The notes beneath the pieces are model-generated. The model saw nothing but the letters and a program-made list of their open reading frames with translations, was not told where the DNA came from and ran no database searches. A stretch of DNA of 14,681 bases from Bacteroidales bacterium Bact_20. GTDB lineage: Bacteria > Bacteroidota > Bacteroidia > Bacteroidales > DTU049. The number at the start of each line of letters is the position of its first letter. The first letter of the stretch is position 1. This document shows, in pieces, positions 7,502 through 14,681 of the stretch. Made by a program: the position numbers and the translations under genes. Location of the stretch: contig LUZL01000267.1 in the NCBI GenBank assembly GCA_001603615.1, positions 1-14,681 on the forward strand, given 5' to 3'.

Positions 7502-10500
7502 TTATTTAAGTTTCTTTTTACTAGTTTTATTATTTTCTAGAAGTATCCAAGCTATAGTAGAAGCCACAAAAATAGAGGAATAAGTACCAATTACGACACC
7601 TATAATCATAGCAAAAGTAAAGCCCTGTATTACTTCACTACCAAGTATAAATATTGCTAAAAGTACAACCAATGTAGTACCAGCAGTATTTACAGTACGA
7701 GATAGAGTAGCATTAATTGCTTCATTCATATTTTGCTTTAATGATCGCTTAGGATACAATGCATTAATTTCTCTAATTCTATCAAAAACTATAACTGTAT
7801 CATTTATAGAATAACCAATAATAGTAAGTATAGCTGCTAAGAAATTTTGATCTATCTCTAAATTGAAAGGCAAAATACCGTAAAATATACTAAATAGCCC
7901 AATAACTATTAACGTATCATGAAATAAAGCTACAGTAGCACCGAGACTATATTGCCATTTTTTGAATCTAATCATAATGTATAAAAATATGGCTAGCAGA
8001 GCAATAGCTACTGATATAAAAGCAGACCGCTGGATATCTCTAGCTATACTAGGCCCCACATTCTGAGAACTCATAATACCTATGACTTTATTAGGATTAT
8101 CTGTAGAGAAATCTTCTATAGATATAGGATTTTGATAAAAATCTTTAACACCTTGATAAATAGCATTTTCTATGATATAACCCGCATTTTTAGAAGTATC
8201 ATTTAGCATATATTTAGTTACTATACGCACTTGATTATTATTACCATAAATTTTAACTTCTGGTACTTCCTTTAAAACTTTAAAAAGTGAAGATTGTACT
8301 TCTGTAGCCTTAACTGGTTGATCAAAACGAACAACATAAACTCTACCACCAGAATAATCTATCCCTAATTGTAATCCTTTAGTAGAAAGTGACACAATAG
8401 ATGCTAAAATTATAATACCTGAAACTATAAAATATATTTTGTACTTACTAATAAAATCTATTTTAGTGTTTGCAAGAAAATTTTTAGAAAATGTGTTGTA
8501 AAAAGAAACATTTTTACCTCTATCTAAAAGAATTTCAATAAATAATCTAGTTACAAGTAGAGCAGAGAACATAGAAGTGAGAATACCAATTACTAAAGTA
8601 GTAGCGAAACCTTGCACAGGTCCCATTCCGAATATTAATAATACTATACCAGCTATTATAGTAGTTACATTACCATCTATGATAGCAGAGTAAGAATTTT
8701 TATATCCATCTTTAATAGCCAGCCTCAATCCTTTTCCAGCATTTAATTCTTCTTTAATACGTTCATTTATAATTACATTGGCATCAACAGCCATACCCAA
8801 AGATAAAACTATACCAGCGATACCAGGCAAAGTCAACGTAGCACCTATAGACGCTAAAATACCAAAAATCATCAACATATTGATAATTAATGCTATACTA
8901 GCACCTATACCTGCTGTTCCATAAAAAACAATCATATAAATAAGTACTAAAACAAAAGCTACAATAAAAGCTATTATACTAGAATTAATAGCTTCGGAAC
9001 CTAAAGAAGGTCCTACCACATTCTCTTCAATGATACGAGCTGGTGCGGGTAATTTACCTGCATTTAATACAGTAGCCAAGTCCTGGGCTTCTTCTATAGT
9101 GAAATTACCTGATATTTGAGATCTAACATTTGGTATCTCAGATTGTACCACAGGATAAGAATAAACAACATTATCCAATACTATAGCTATACTACGTCCA
9201 ATATTTTTAGATGTCAAGTCTTTCCATACTTTAGCACCCTCAGAATTCATCTGCATATCTACAATGACATTCCCATATTGATCTACATCTTGTCTAGCAC
9301 TCACTATCACATCACCTTCTAATGGAGCTTTATTAGTCAGAGGATTTACCTTTAAAGCTACTAACTCATAAACATTTCTAGTATTAGCGATGGGTTTAGA
9401 ACTCCATACAAATTTTACATCTCTGAAAAGATCTTGCGTTAATCTCAAATATTCATTTATTTTTGCAGTATCTTTAGCATATGCATAACCTATTAGTGGT
9501 CCTTCACCATAAAATTGTTGATTACCTTCTGATCTAACATTAATATTCAAATAAGCAAACAAAGGATTTTCTTGTTTGAATTGTTCAAGTTGAGCATTTT
9601 CTGTCAAATTATTATCCAAAGGTTGATTATCTAAAGATTTCAATTGTTGAGCTAATATACTTGTATCTTTACTTTGTTGAGCTATTTGATTAGTATCTTG
9701 TATGTTAGCTAATGTATCTCCAATTAAGCTAAGAGAATCACTAGTTTTCAAAATTTGTGCTAATCTTTTATTAGCTTGTTCTAATCTCGGAGCTATTTCT
9801 GTAAGATTCCATGTTTCCCAGAATTCTAATTTAGCAGTAGTTTGTAGAATGCTTCTAACACGATTAGGATTATCTACACCAGGTAATTCTATTAAAATAC
9901 GACTTTGACCAACTAATTTTTGAATATTAGGTTGAGTAACACCAAACTTATCAATACGTTTACGAATTACTATAAAAGTATTATTAAAAGCAGACTCTAT
10001 TTCATTTTTTAAATAATTAATTACATCTTGATCTGTAGAGTTTACATTTAAAATATCACTAGTTTCACGAGATAAGAAATAAGTCACTAGAGGTTGATTG
10101 GGATCAATTTTTTTTAATTCTTCAGCAAATAGATCTACAAAAGAACCACTGCTAGAAGTTCTTCGCTGCTGAGCATTTTTAAGAGCTTGATCAAGCTTAG
10201 GATCATTCTTTTTAGCAGCCAAAGATTTAATAATAGCAGCATCATCTACCTCAATAGTAAGGTTCATACCTCCTTTAAGGTCTAATCCTAGTTGCAGCTC
10301 TTTTTGTTTACATTCAGCATAGTTATATTTTTTTACAAGTATGTTGTAAACAGTGACATCCATCATTGAGTCTAAATATTGACTTTGACGAGCTCTAGCT
10401 ATGGAATCTACATATATCATTTTTTTGATAGAATCGCCATTAGCTAATTTTTCTGCTAATCTGTATGTCTCTTCAGAATAAGCATATTCTTGAGCTTTCT

Positions 10501-10597
10501 TTTCAACACTTCTAGTACAAAGAGTGAAAGACAATGAAAATACAGATGCCAATAAAAAAAGGATAACAAAAAACCAAATAGTACCTTTTAAACGCAT
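7502..10597 (-). CDS. secDF: Protein translocase subunit SecDF (fused SecD and SecF)
   Basis: SecDF is an inner-membrane RND-family component of the Sec translocon that uses the proton gradient to pull exported proteins through. The 1031 residues contain both halves, as is normal in Bacteroidota. The SecD half has an N-terminal membrane segment (7-26), LGLDLKGG (103-110), and a periplasmic domain to about 535 with a Q/N/L-rich stretch (roughly 265-345). Membrane segments follow, with GMAVDANVIINERIKEE (601-617), whose D605 aligns with the proton-relay Asp of E. coli SecD. The SecF half starts near 715 with GIDYSGG (745-751) and carries GYSINDTVIVFDRIRE (928-943), D933 matching the SecF Asp. 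The C-terminus is basic (NNKTSKKKLK). It probably heads an operon with the amidase and nadC genes. Promoter element at 10632-10639. No frameshift is seen at the SecD-SecF junction. Confidence 0.97.
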   Translation of the reverse strand: MRLKGTIWFFVILFLLASVFSLSFTLCTRSVEKKAQEYAYSEETYRLAEKLANGDSIKKMIYVDSIARARQSQYLDSMMDVTVYNILVKKYNYAECKQKELQLGLDLKGGMNLTIEVDDAAIIKSLAAKKNDPKLDQALKNAQQRRTSSSGSFVDLFAEELKKIDPNQPLVTYFLSRETSDILNVNSTDQDVINYLKNEIESAFNNTFIVIRKRIDKFGVTQPNIQKLVGQSRILIELPGVDNPNRVRSILQTTAKLEFWETWNLTEIAPRLEQANKRLAQILKTSDSLSLIGDTLANIQDTNQIAQQSKDTSILAQQLKSLDNQPLDNNLTENAQLEQFKQENPLFAYLNINVRSEGNQQFYGEGPLIGYAYAKDTAKINEYLRLTQDLFRDVKFVWSSKPIANTRNVYELVALKVNPLTNKAPLEGDVIVSARQDVDQYGNVIVDMQMNSEGAKVWKDLTSKNIGRSIAIVLDNVVYSYPVVQSEIPNVRSQISGNFTIEEAQDLATVLNAGKLPAPARIIEENVVGPSLGSEAINSSIIAFIVAFVLVLIYMIVFYGTAGIGASIALIINMLMIFGILASIGATLTLPGIAGIVLSLGMAVDANVIINERIKEELNAGKGLRLAIKDGYKNSYSAIIDGNVTTIIAGIVLLIFGMGPVQGFATTLVIGILTSMFSALLVTRLFIEILLDRGKNVSFYNTFSKNFLANTKIDFISKYKIYFIVSGIIILASIVSLSTKGLQLGIDYSGGRVYVVRFDQPVKATEVQSSLFKVLKEVPEVKIYGNNNQVRIVTKYMLNDTSKNAGYIIENAIYQGVKDFYQNPISIEDFSTDNPNKVIGIMSSQNVGPSIARDIQRSAFISVAIALLAIFLYIMIRFKKWQYSLGATVALFHDTLIVIGLFSIFYGILPFNLEIDQNFLAAILTIIGYSINDTVIVFDRIREINALYPKRSLKQNMNEAINATLSRTVNTAGTTLVVLLAIFILGSEVIQGFTFAMIIGVVIGTYSSIFVASTIAWILLENNKTSKKKLK

Positions 10598-10631
10598 AAT
10601 CTTATTATTTTTTAAAAATTTTTATGAATTG

Positions 10632-10639
10632 CAAAAATA
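10632..10639 (-). promoter_or_regulatory. Bacteroidota -7 promoter element for secDF
   Basis: On the minus strand this reads TATTTTTG, a perfect TAnnTTTG match ending 34 nt before the secDF start codon, the same spacing as for uvrA. The predicted start of transcription is about 10625-10627. No -33 TTTG is visible. Confidence 0.45.
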
Positions 10640-10710
10640 AATTAAAATTTTGAAATAAAAATTAATATTTTAAAAAAATTTTTAAAAAGTATAATAATTT
10701 TTAGTATAAA

Positions 10711-10726
10711 TGTGCGATATATCACA
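10711..10726. promoter_or_regulatory. CRP-like dyad TGTGC-N6-TCACA
   Basis: TGTGCGATATATCACA matches the E. coli CRP consensus TGTGA-N6-TCACA at nine of ten conserved bases with exact spacing, flanked by AAA on both sides as in good CRP sites. Its centre (10718.5) lies about 40 bp before the start predicted from the plus-strand element at 10745-10752, the classic class II activator position. It is also about 93 bp before the predicted secDF start. Bacteroidota encode Crp/Fnr-family regulators, but their DNA specificity here is unknown and none is encoded in this window. Confidence 0.35.
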
Positions 10727-10744
10727 AAATATATCTTAAAATAT

Positions 10745-10752
10745 TAAGTTTG
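10745..10752 (+). promoter_or_regulatory. Plus-strand -7 element with no coding gene downstream
   Basis: TAAGTTTG is a perfect TAnnTTTG match directed into the gap towards uvrA. From base composition one such match per strand is expected about every 1.2 kb, so alone it is weak. It gains weight from the CRP-like dyad just upstream and the plus-oriented terminator 230 bp downstream. Confidence 0.3.
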
Positions 10753-10757
10753 CATTA

Positions 10758-11026
10758 TGAAAAATACCATTAAATAAAAAATATGTTATTGAAAATTATT
10801 TTTATAATTCAGTAAAATATATAAATATAAAGCAAAATTTAGATGTATATTAAAACAGCATTATTACAATAAAATTTATTATTTTTTGTACTTCATATAC
10901 CATCTTATACAAAATATTTATCAAAAAATTTTTTTATCATTTTATCAACTATTATAATATTTTAATTTTTATAAAGCATACCATTATTATTTTGAAAGAT
11001 CAAAATCTTTTAAAATAATATTTTTT
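10758..11026 (+). ncRNA. Candidate small non-coding RNA, antisense to the 3' tip of uvrA
   Basis: This is inferred only from bracketing signals: a -7 element ending at 10752 and a stem-loop plus T-run ending at 11026. A transcript would be about 270 nt, with no ORF over about a dozen codons, and its 3' end would face the uvrA stop region. It matches no RNA family I recognise (not 6S, tmRNA, SRP, RNase P or a known riboswitch). The internal sequence is AT-rich with little other stable folding, except three ATACCAT copies. The alternative is plain spacer with a uvrA terminator. Confidence 0.22.
10985..11026 (+). terminator. 16-bp stem-loop with T6 run, plus-strand polarity
   Basis: Arms TATTATTTTGAAAGAT (10985-11000) and ATCTTTTAAAATAATA (11005-11020) pair over 16 bp with one G-U wobble and a CAAA loop, followed at once by TTTTTT (11021-11026). 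On the minus strand the wobble becomes an A-C mismatch, and the stem is followed by ATGGTATGC without a T-run. It sits 3 bp beyond the uvrA stop triplet on the gap side, so it may still end uvrA transcripts, but its form fits a plus-strand transcript better. Confidence 0.6.
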
Positions 11027-11028
11027 AT

Positions 11029-13869
11029 TTAAACTTTTATGCTTTGTTGTCCTAATTGTTCTGCAATAAATTTTTGTACAAAATGTGATGTATAGCCTTT
11101 ATCTATTGATAAAATCTCTGGTAATGAGCCATTAAATATTACTTCGCCGCCCATGCTACCACCTTCTGGTCCCATATCAATAATATGATCACAGTGTGTA
11201 ATTACTTCTAAATTATGCTCTATTACTATTACAGTATTTCCTATATCTACCAATTTATCTAATGTTTTTAGTAATATAGAAATATCTTCAAAATGTAAGC
11301 CTGTGGTAGGTTCATCTAAAATATATAAAGTTTTCCCCGTAGATTTTTTTATCAGTTCAGTAGCTATTTTTACTCTTTGAGCTTCTCCACCGCTTAATGT
11401 TACAGAAGATTGGCCTAATCTAATGTAGCCCATACCAATGTCGTTAATCATTTTAATACTTCGCTGCAGTCTTGGTTGACCATCAAAAAAATTATATGCT
11501 TGTTCGAAAGTCATTTCTAGAACTTCACTGATATTTTTACCTTTAAATCTTATTTCTAAAGTTTCTCTATTATATCTTTTTCCATTACAAGTCGGGCAAG
11601 TAGCATAAACATTATCCATAAATTTCATCTCATAAACCAAATATCCTGTGCCCTTACAAGTATCACATCTACCACCTCCTACATTAAAGCTAAATCTACT
11701 TTTGGTATAACCTCGCATCTTAGATTCTGGTTGCTGTGCAAATAATTCTCTTATATAATCAAATATTCCTATATATGTAGCTGGATTGCTACGTGGTGTC
11801 CTCCCTATAGGTGATTGATCTATTATAATGATTTTATCAATGTTTTCTACACCTTCTATCTTTTCATATGGGAGACAATTATGATAAGATTTATTTAAAA
11901 TATTGAAAATAGCAGGATACAAAGTCTCGGTTATCAGACTGGATTTACCACTACCAGAAACACCTGTAATACCTATCAATTTATTAAGTGGGAAACTTAC
12001 ATCTATATTTTTTAAATTATGTCCAGAAGCACCTAGAATTGTCAATATTTTACCATTACCAGGTCTTGGTTCTAGTTTTGGAGCAAATTTTTTCTTACCA
12101 CTTAAATATTGGCAAGTCAATGAATCACAATTAATTAAATCCTCGGGTGATCCCTGAGCAATAATTTTACCACCGTGCTCACCAGCACCAGGACCGAAAT
12201 CTACTATTTGATCTGCAGAAAGCATCATATCTCTATCGTGCTCTACTACTATGATTGAATTATCTAAATCTTTTAGTTTAATTAATGAGTTTATTAACTG
12301 CTGGTTGTCTCTCTGATGTAGTCCTATACTAGGTTCGTCTAGAATATACAAAACTCCTGTCAATCCAGTACCTATCTGGGTAGCTAATCTTATTCGCTGA
12401 GCTTCGCCTCCAGATAAACTATATGTAGGTCTATTAAGTGTAAGGTATGATAGTCCTACATCTAGTAAAAAATTCACTCTTGTTCTTAATTCTTTTAAAA
12501 GTTCTTTTGCGATTATATTTTGTTTATCATTGAATATTTTTGGTAAATTATCTATCCAGTTTATTAGAGCTGTCATCTCCAAATTAGAGACTTCAGCTAT
12601 ATTTTTATTATCTATTTTGAAATATAAACTTTCTTTTTTTAGTCTAGCTCCTTCGCATGTAGGGCAAGGTTTGATGATTTGAAAAACATTTGCCCATTTA
12701 TGCATCATTGCATTATCAGCCTCAGCTAATTTATTAACTATGTTAATGATACCATCAAAATTAAGTTGATAATCAGATGTTACACCAATATCTTTATAAT
12801 TGACATTTATTATCTCGTCTGTACCATATAATAATGTTTGAATAAGTTCATCTGGGAAATTTTCTATAGGATCATCAAGTGTGAGGTCATATTTTTGTAA
12901 AATAATTTCTAATTGTCTAAAAGTCCAATTATTTTTGTATTCACCAAATGGAGCTATGCCTCCCTCTCTCACACTTTTACTTCTTTCTGGGAAAATTTTA
13001 TCTAGATCTATCTCACTCACATAGCCCAATCCTCTACAAGTAGGGCATGCACCATAGGGAGAATTAAAAGAAAAAGTATTAGGTTCAGGTAGTGGATATG
13101 AAATACCAGTATCTTCACACATTAAATTTTTTGAATAGTAGGTAGGCGCATCATCATGTAAGATTATTAAATTGCCTCCACCGTATTTGAGAGCCAGATC
13201 TACACTATTTTTTAATCTTTTTACTTTTGTAGTATTCACATCTAATTCATCTATCCATAGTTCTATATCATGAGTCTGGTAGCGTTCTAGTTTCATACCC
13301 TGTTTGAGAGTAGTTAGCTTACCGTCTATTCTCATTTGTTCAAATCCGAGTTTGGCATATCTTTCGAAAAGTTCTCTGTAATGTCCCTTGCGAGCCTTCA
13401 CTAGTGGAGCTAATATATGAATATGCTCTCCTTTATATTTTTCTTGTATTTTTTGTATTATTTCATCTATTGAAAGCTGTAGCATAGGTTTGCCAGTCAT
13501 ATATGAGTATGCAGTAGATACTTTAGCATACAGCAATCGTAAATAATCATATATCTCTGTAACTGTGCCTACAGTGGAACGAGGATTTTGAGAAATAGTT
13601 TTTTGCTCAATAGCTACTACAGGAGGTATGCCTGTAATATTATCTACATCTGGTCTATCAAACATACCTACAAATTGTCTGGCATATGCACCGAAGGTTT
13701 CCATATATCTACGCTGTCCTTCAGCAAAAATAGTATCAAAAGCTAATGAAGATTTCCCACTACCACTCAACCCTGTGAAAACTATTAATTTATGTAATGG
13801 TATTTCTAGTGAAATATTTTTTAAATTATGTACTCTAGCTCCTTCTATTATTATATTTTCATTAGACAT
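11029..13869 (-). CDS. uvrA: Excinuclease ABC subunit A (UvrA)
   Basis: UvrA is the damage-recognition ATPase of nucleotide excision repair; as a dimer it loads UvrB onto lesions. The 946 residues match the family. There are two ABC modules. In the first, Walker A is GLSGSGKSS (about 33-41), the signature SLSGGEAQR (about 482-490) and Walker B LYILDEP (about 505-511). In the second, Walker A is GVSGSGKSS (about 634-642), the signature TLSGGEAQR (about 822-830) and Walker B LYILDEP. The second zinc module is intact: CDTCKG (about 733) and CPTCNG (about 756). The first has CPTCRG (about 273) but MCEDTG instead of a CxxC pair (about 249), so it may not hold zinc as in E. coli. I believe similar losses occur in other Bacteroidota. 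The gene has its own promoter element and a good ribosome binding site, 149 bp downstream of birA. Transcript end: see the stem-loop at 10985. Confidence 0.98.
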   Translation of the reverse strand: MSNENIIIEGARVHNLKNISLEIPLHKLIVFTGLSGSGKSSLAFDTIFAEGQRRYMETFGAYARQFVGMFDRPDVDNITGIPPVVAIEQKTISQNPRSTVGTVTEIYDYLRLLYAKVSTAYSYMTGKPMLQLSIDEIIQKIQEKYKGEHIHILAPLVKARKGHYRELFERYAKLGFEQMRIDGKLTTLKQGMKLERYQTHDIELWIDELDVNTTKVKRLKNSVDLALKYGGGNLIILHDDAPTYYSKNLMCEDTGISYPLPEPNTFSFNSPYGACPTCRGLGYVSEIDLDKIFPERSKSVREGGIAPFGEYKNNWTFRQLEIILQKYDLTLDDPIENFPDELIQTLLYGTDEIINVNYKDIGVTSDYQLNFDGIINIVNKLAEADNAMMHKWANVFQIIKPCPTCEGARLKKESLYFKIDNKNIAEVSNLEMTALINWIDNLPKIFNDKQNIIAKELLKELRTRVNFLLDVGLSYLTLNRPTYSLSGGEAQRIRLATQIGTGLTGVLYILDEPSIGLHQRDNQQLINSLIKLKDLDNSIIVVEHDRDMMLSADQIVDFGPGAGEHGGKIIAQGSPEDLINCDSLTCQYLSGKKKFAPKLEPRPGNGKILTILGASGHNLKNIDVSFPLNKLIGITGVSGSGKSSLITETLYPAIFNILNKSYHNCLPYEKIEGVENIDKIIIIDQSPIGRTPRSNPATYIGIFDYIRELFAQQPESKMRGYTKSRFSFNVGGGRCDTCKGTGYLVYEMKFMDNVYATCPTCNGKRYNRETLEIRFKGKNISEVLEMTFEQAYNFFDGQPRLQRSIKMINDIGMGYIRLGQSSVTLSGGEAQRVKIATELIKKSTGKTLYILDEPTTGLHFEDISILLKTLDKLVDIGNTVIVIEHNLEVITHCDHIIDMGPEGGSMGGEVIFNGSLPEILSIDKGYTSHFVQKFIAEQLGQQSIKV

Positions 13870-13875
13870 TTTTTT

Positions 13876-13883
13876 CTCTCCTA
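13876..13883 (-). promoter_or_regulatory. Shine-Dalgarno-like ribosome binding site of uvrA
   Basis: The minus strand reads TAGGAGAG, with six A bases before the ATG. This is the only clear AGGAG in the window placed well before a start. Other genes have A-rich leaders, as usual in Bacteroidota. It supports the ATG at 13869 and may raise uvrA translation. Confidence 0.5.
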
Positions 13884-13903
13884 CACTAGAAAAAATTAAT
13901 TTG

Positions 13904-13911
13904 CAAAATTA
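13904..13911 (-). promoter_or_regulatory. Bacteroidota -7 promoter element for uvrA
   Basis: The minus strand reads TAATTTTG, a perfect TAnnTTTG whose last base is 34 nt before the uvrA start. It lies in an imperfect dyad (TTAATTTTGCAAATTAA on the minus strand), which could be an operator but is within chance for this composition. No LexA-like box is recognised. Confidence 0.45.
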
Positions 13912-14018
13912 ATAAAAATATATTAGTTATTTTTTATAGGTGTATAAATAATTTTTTTTAAGATTAAAACTTAGAATGTGTTTTTTAGATATAATATTTT
14001 TATTTAGTTTTATTTTAG

Positions 14019-14681
14019 TTAGTACATTATTCTAAATTCGTGATGATAATATTTTTTGATATTTAAATTGTTATTATCCTTTATTATTATAGCACCATCT
14101 GGCATTAGATCTATTATTTGAAAATCTATTATATCTTTATTATTTAATGTATATCCTTTTTGAATTTTTTTTGTTATAACTAAGTTTTTATATTCTTCGT
14201 GGATTTGATGTCTTTCTGTTATTATTCTTTCTGCACTTTCTATCATTTTATTGAAAATATTCATTAATATTTCTTCTTCTTTATAAGTCTCATTTGTTAT
14301 TATTTTTAAAGATGTTGCATTTTGAAGATTTGGTGGGAATGTTTCTTGATTTATATTTATGCCAAAGCCTCCTATTATTGCTAATAGTTCTTGTCCGATA
14401 ATTATATTTTCTATTAATATACCACCAATTTTTTTATTGTTTATTATTATGTCATTAGGCCATTTGATTGTGGTTTTAGCGTCTTTAAGGTAAAAATTTA
14501 GTTCGTTGCAGATATTTATTGCTATCCATTCGCTGATAACGAATAATGGTATATTTAATATTGGTATTGGATTTTTTAATTTCCATAATATTGTGGCTGT
14601 TATATTTTTATGGGGTTCGCTATACCATTTATTATCACCTTGGCCTCGTCCTTGAGTTTGATTCCATGTGTAAAAAAGTAC
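14019..14681 (-). CDS. birA: Biotin--[acetyl-CoA-carboxylase] ligase BirA (N-terminus beyond the window)
   Basis: BirA activates biotin with ATP and attaches it to the carrier lysine of biotin enzymes such as acetyl-CoA carboxylase. An open frame of 220 codons runs without interruption from the window edge to the TAA at 14019. The visible part begins with VLFYTWNQTQGRGQGDNKW, the biotin/ATP-binding GRGxxG-x-x-W loop. It then shows KWPNDI (residues 74-79 of the visible part) with the biotin-contacting lysine, and KIGGILIEN (84-92). The C-terminal segment (MPDGAIII...HHEFRIMY) fits the small SH3-like domain. About 35 residues, including the usual STN motif, should lie outside. The visible position in the domain suggests a short monofunctional form, but an N-terminal HTH regulator domain cannot be excluded. 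Codon use is unusually ATA-rich for Ile. Confidence 0.93.
   Translation of the reverse strand, partial: VLFYTWNQTQGRGQGDNKWYSEPHKNITATILWKLKNPIPILNIPLFVISEWIAINICNELNFYLKDAKTTIKWPNDIIINNKKIGGILIENIIIGQELLAIIGGFGININQETFPPNLQNATSLKIITNETYKEEEILMNIFNKMIESAERIITERHQIHEEYKNLVITKKIQKGYTLNNKDIIDFQIIDLMPDGAIIIKDNNNLNIKKYYHHEFRIMY

Larger units (their letters stand above)
10598..11028. other. 431-bp AT-rich gap between secDF and the uvrA stop; no protein gene seen
   Basis: Only very short ORFs occur on either strand (for example MKNTIK at 10757 plus, and a 17-residue one at 10903-10850 minus). None has a supporting context. The gap contains the secDF promoter element (minus strand), a CRP-like dyad, a plus-strand TAnnTTTG and a long stem-loop with terminator form. 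It also contains three copies of ATACCAT (10764, 10897, 10978), noticeable because C is rare here. These are listed separately; together they suggest a non-coding transcript. Confidence 0.5.

Noticed and set aside
10757..10777. Six-codon ORF MKNTIK right after the plus-strand -7 element
   Set aside because: Too short to support as a leader peptide; no downstream gene or attenuator-like arrangement.
10850..10903. 17-residue hydrophobic ORF on the minus strand in the secDF-uvrA gap
   Set aside because: Very short, with no ribosome binding site or promoter of its own; ORFs of this size are common by chance in AT-rich spacer.
13628..13912. Plus-strand ORF of 94 codons opposite the start of uvrA
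   Set aside because: It mirrors the conserved UvrA Walker A region and has no independent signals.
13896..13912. Imperfect palindrome at the uvrA promoter as an SOS (LexA) box
   Set aside because: It does not resemble a known LexA box, and AT-rich dyads like this arise often by chance.
14019..14264. A separate 81-residue gene starting at the ATG at 14264
   Set aside because: The same frame continues upstream without a stop to the window edge and carries the BirA motifs; the Met is internal to birA.
1..14681. Mobile element, CRISPR array, toxin-antitoxin or defence system
   Set aside because: No transposase or integrase motifs, no regularly spaced repeats and no terminal inverted repeats; every long gene is a recognisable housekeeping or envelope gene.

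Overview
This window is a stretch of ordinary housekeeping chromosome from a very AT-rich member of the Bacteroidota. Four things point to that phylum. The protein-export genes secD and secF are fused into one long secDF. The IspH, UvrA and NadC sequences carry Bacteroidota-style motif variants. Shine-Dalgarno sequences are almost absent, with A-rich leaders instead. A perfect copy of the phylum's -7 promoter element (TAnnTTTG) stands in front of every gene that does not closely follow another. A species cannot be named. UGA is not read as Trp, no gene is visibly broken, and there is no mobile element, CRISPR array, tRNA or rRNA.

Left half, plus strand (83-5752): ispH (last step of the MEP isoprenoid pathway), a 320-bp AT-rich gap, an NhaP2-like cation/proton antiporter with a C-terminal RCK_C domain, then a tight pair of exported enzymes. 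The pair is an S41-family peptidase-like protein and a PBP4-type D-Ala-D-Ala carboxypeptidase (dacB), 5 bp apart. Together they suggest a periplasmic peptide and peptidoglycan processing unit. The convergent junction at about 5753-5787 contains palindromes that probably terminate transcription in both directions.

Right half, minus strand (read right to left): birA (biotin-protein ligase, cut by the window's right edge, so its N-terminus is missing), uvrA with its own promoter and an unusually good ribosome binding site, a 431-bp gap, then secDF, a nitrilase-superfamily omega-amidase and nadC. The last three are spaced closely enough (50 and 17 bp) to be one operon.

The only part that looks unexplained is the gap between secDF and uvrA (10598-11028). 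On the plus strand, where no gene is annotated, it holds in correct order a CRP-like dyad (10711-10726), a perfect TAnnTTTG (10745-10752), and a 16-bp stem-loop with a T-run (10985-11026). The stem-loop has terminator polarity for the plus strand, not for uvrA. This layout fits a small regulatory RNA of about 270 nt. It is an inference from DNA signals only; everything else in the window is conventional.
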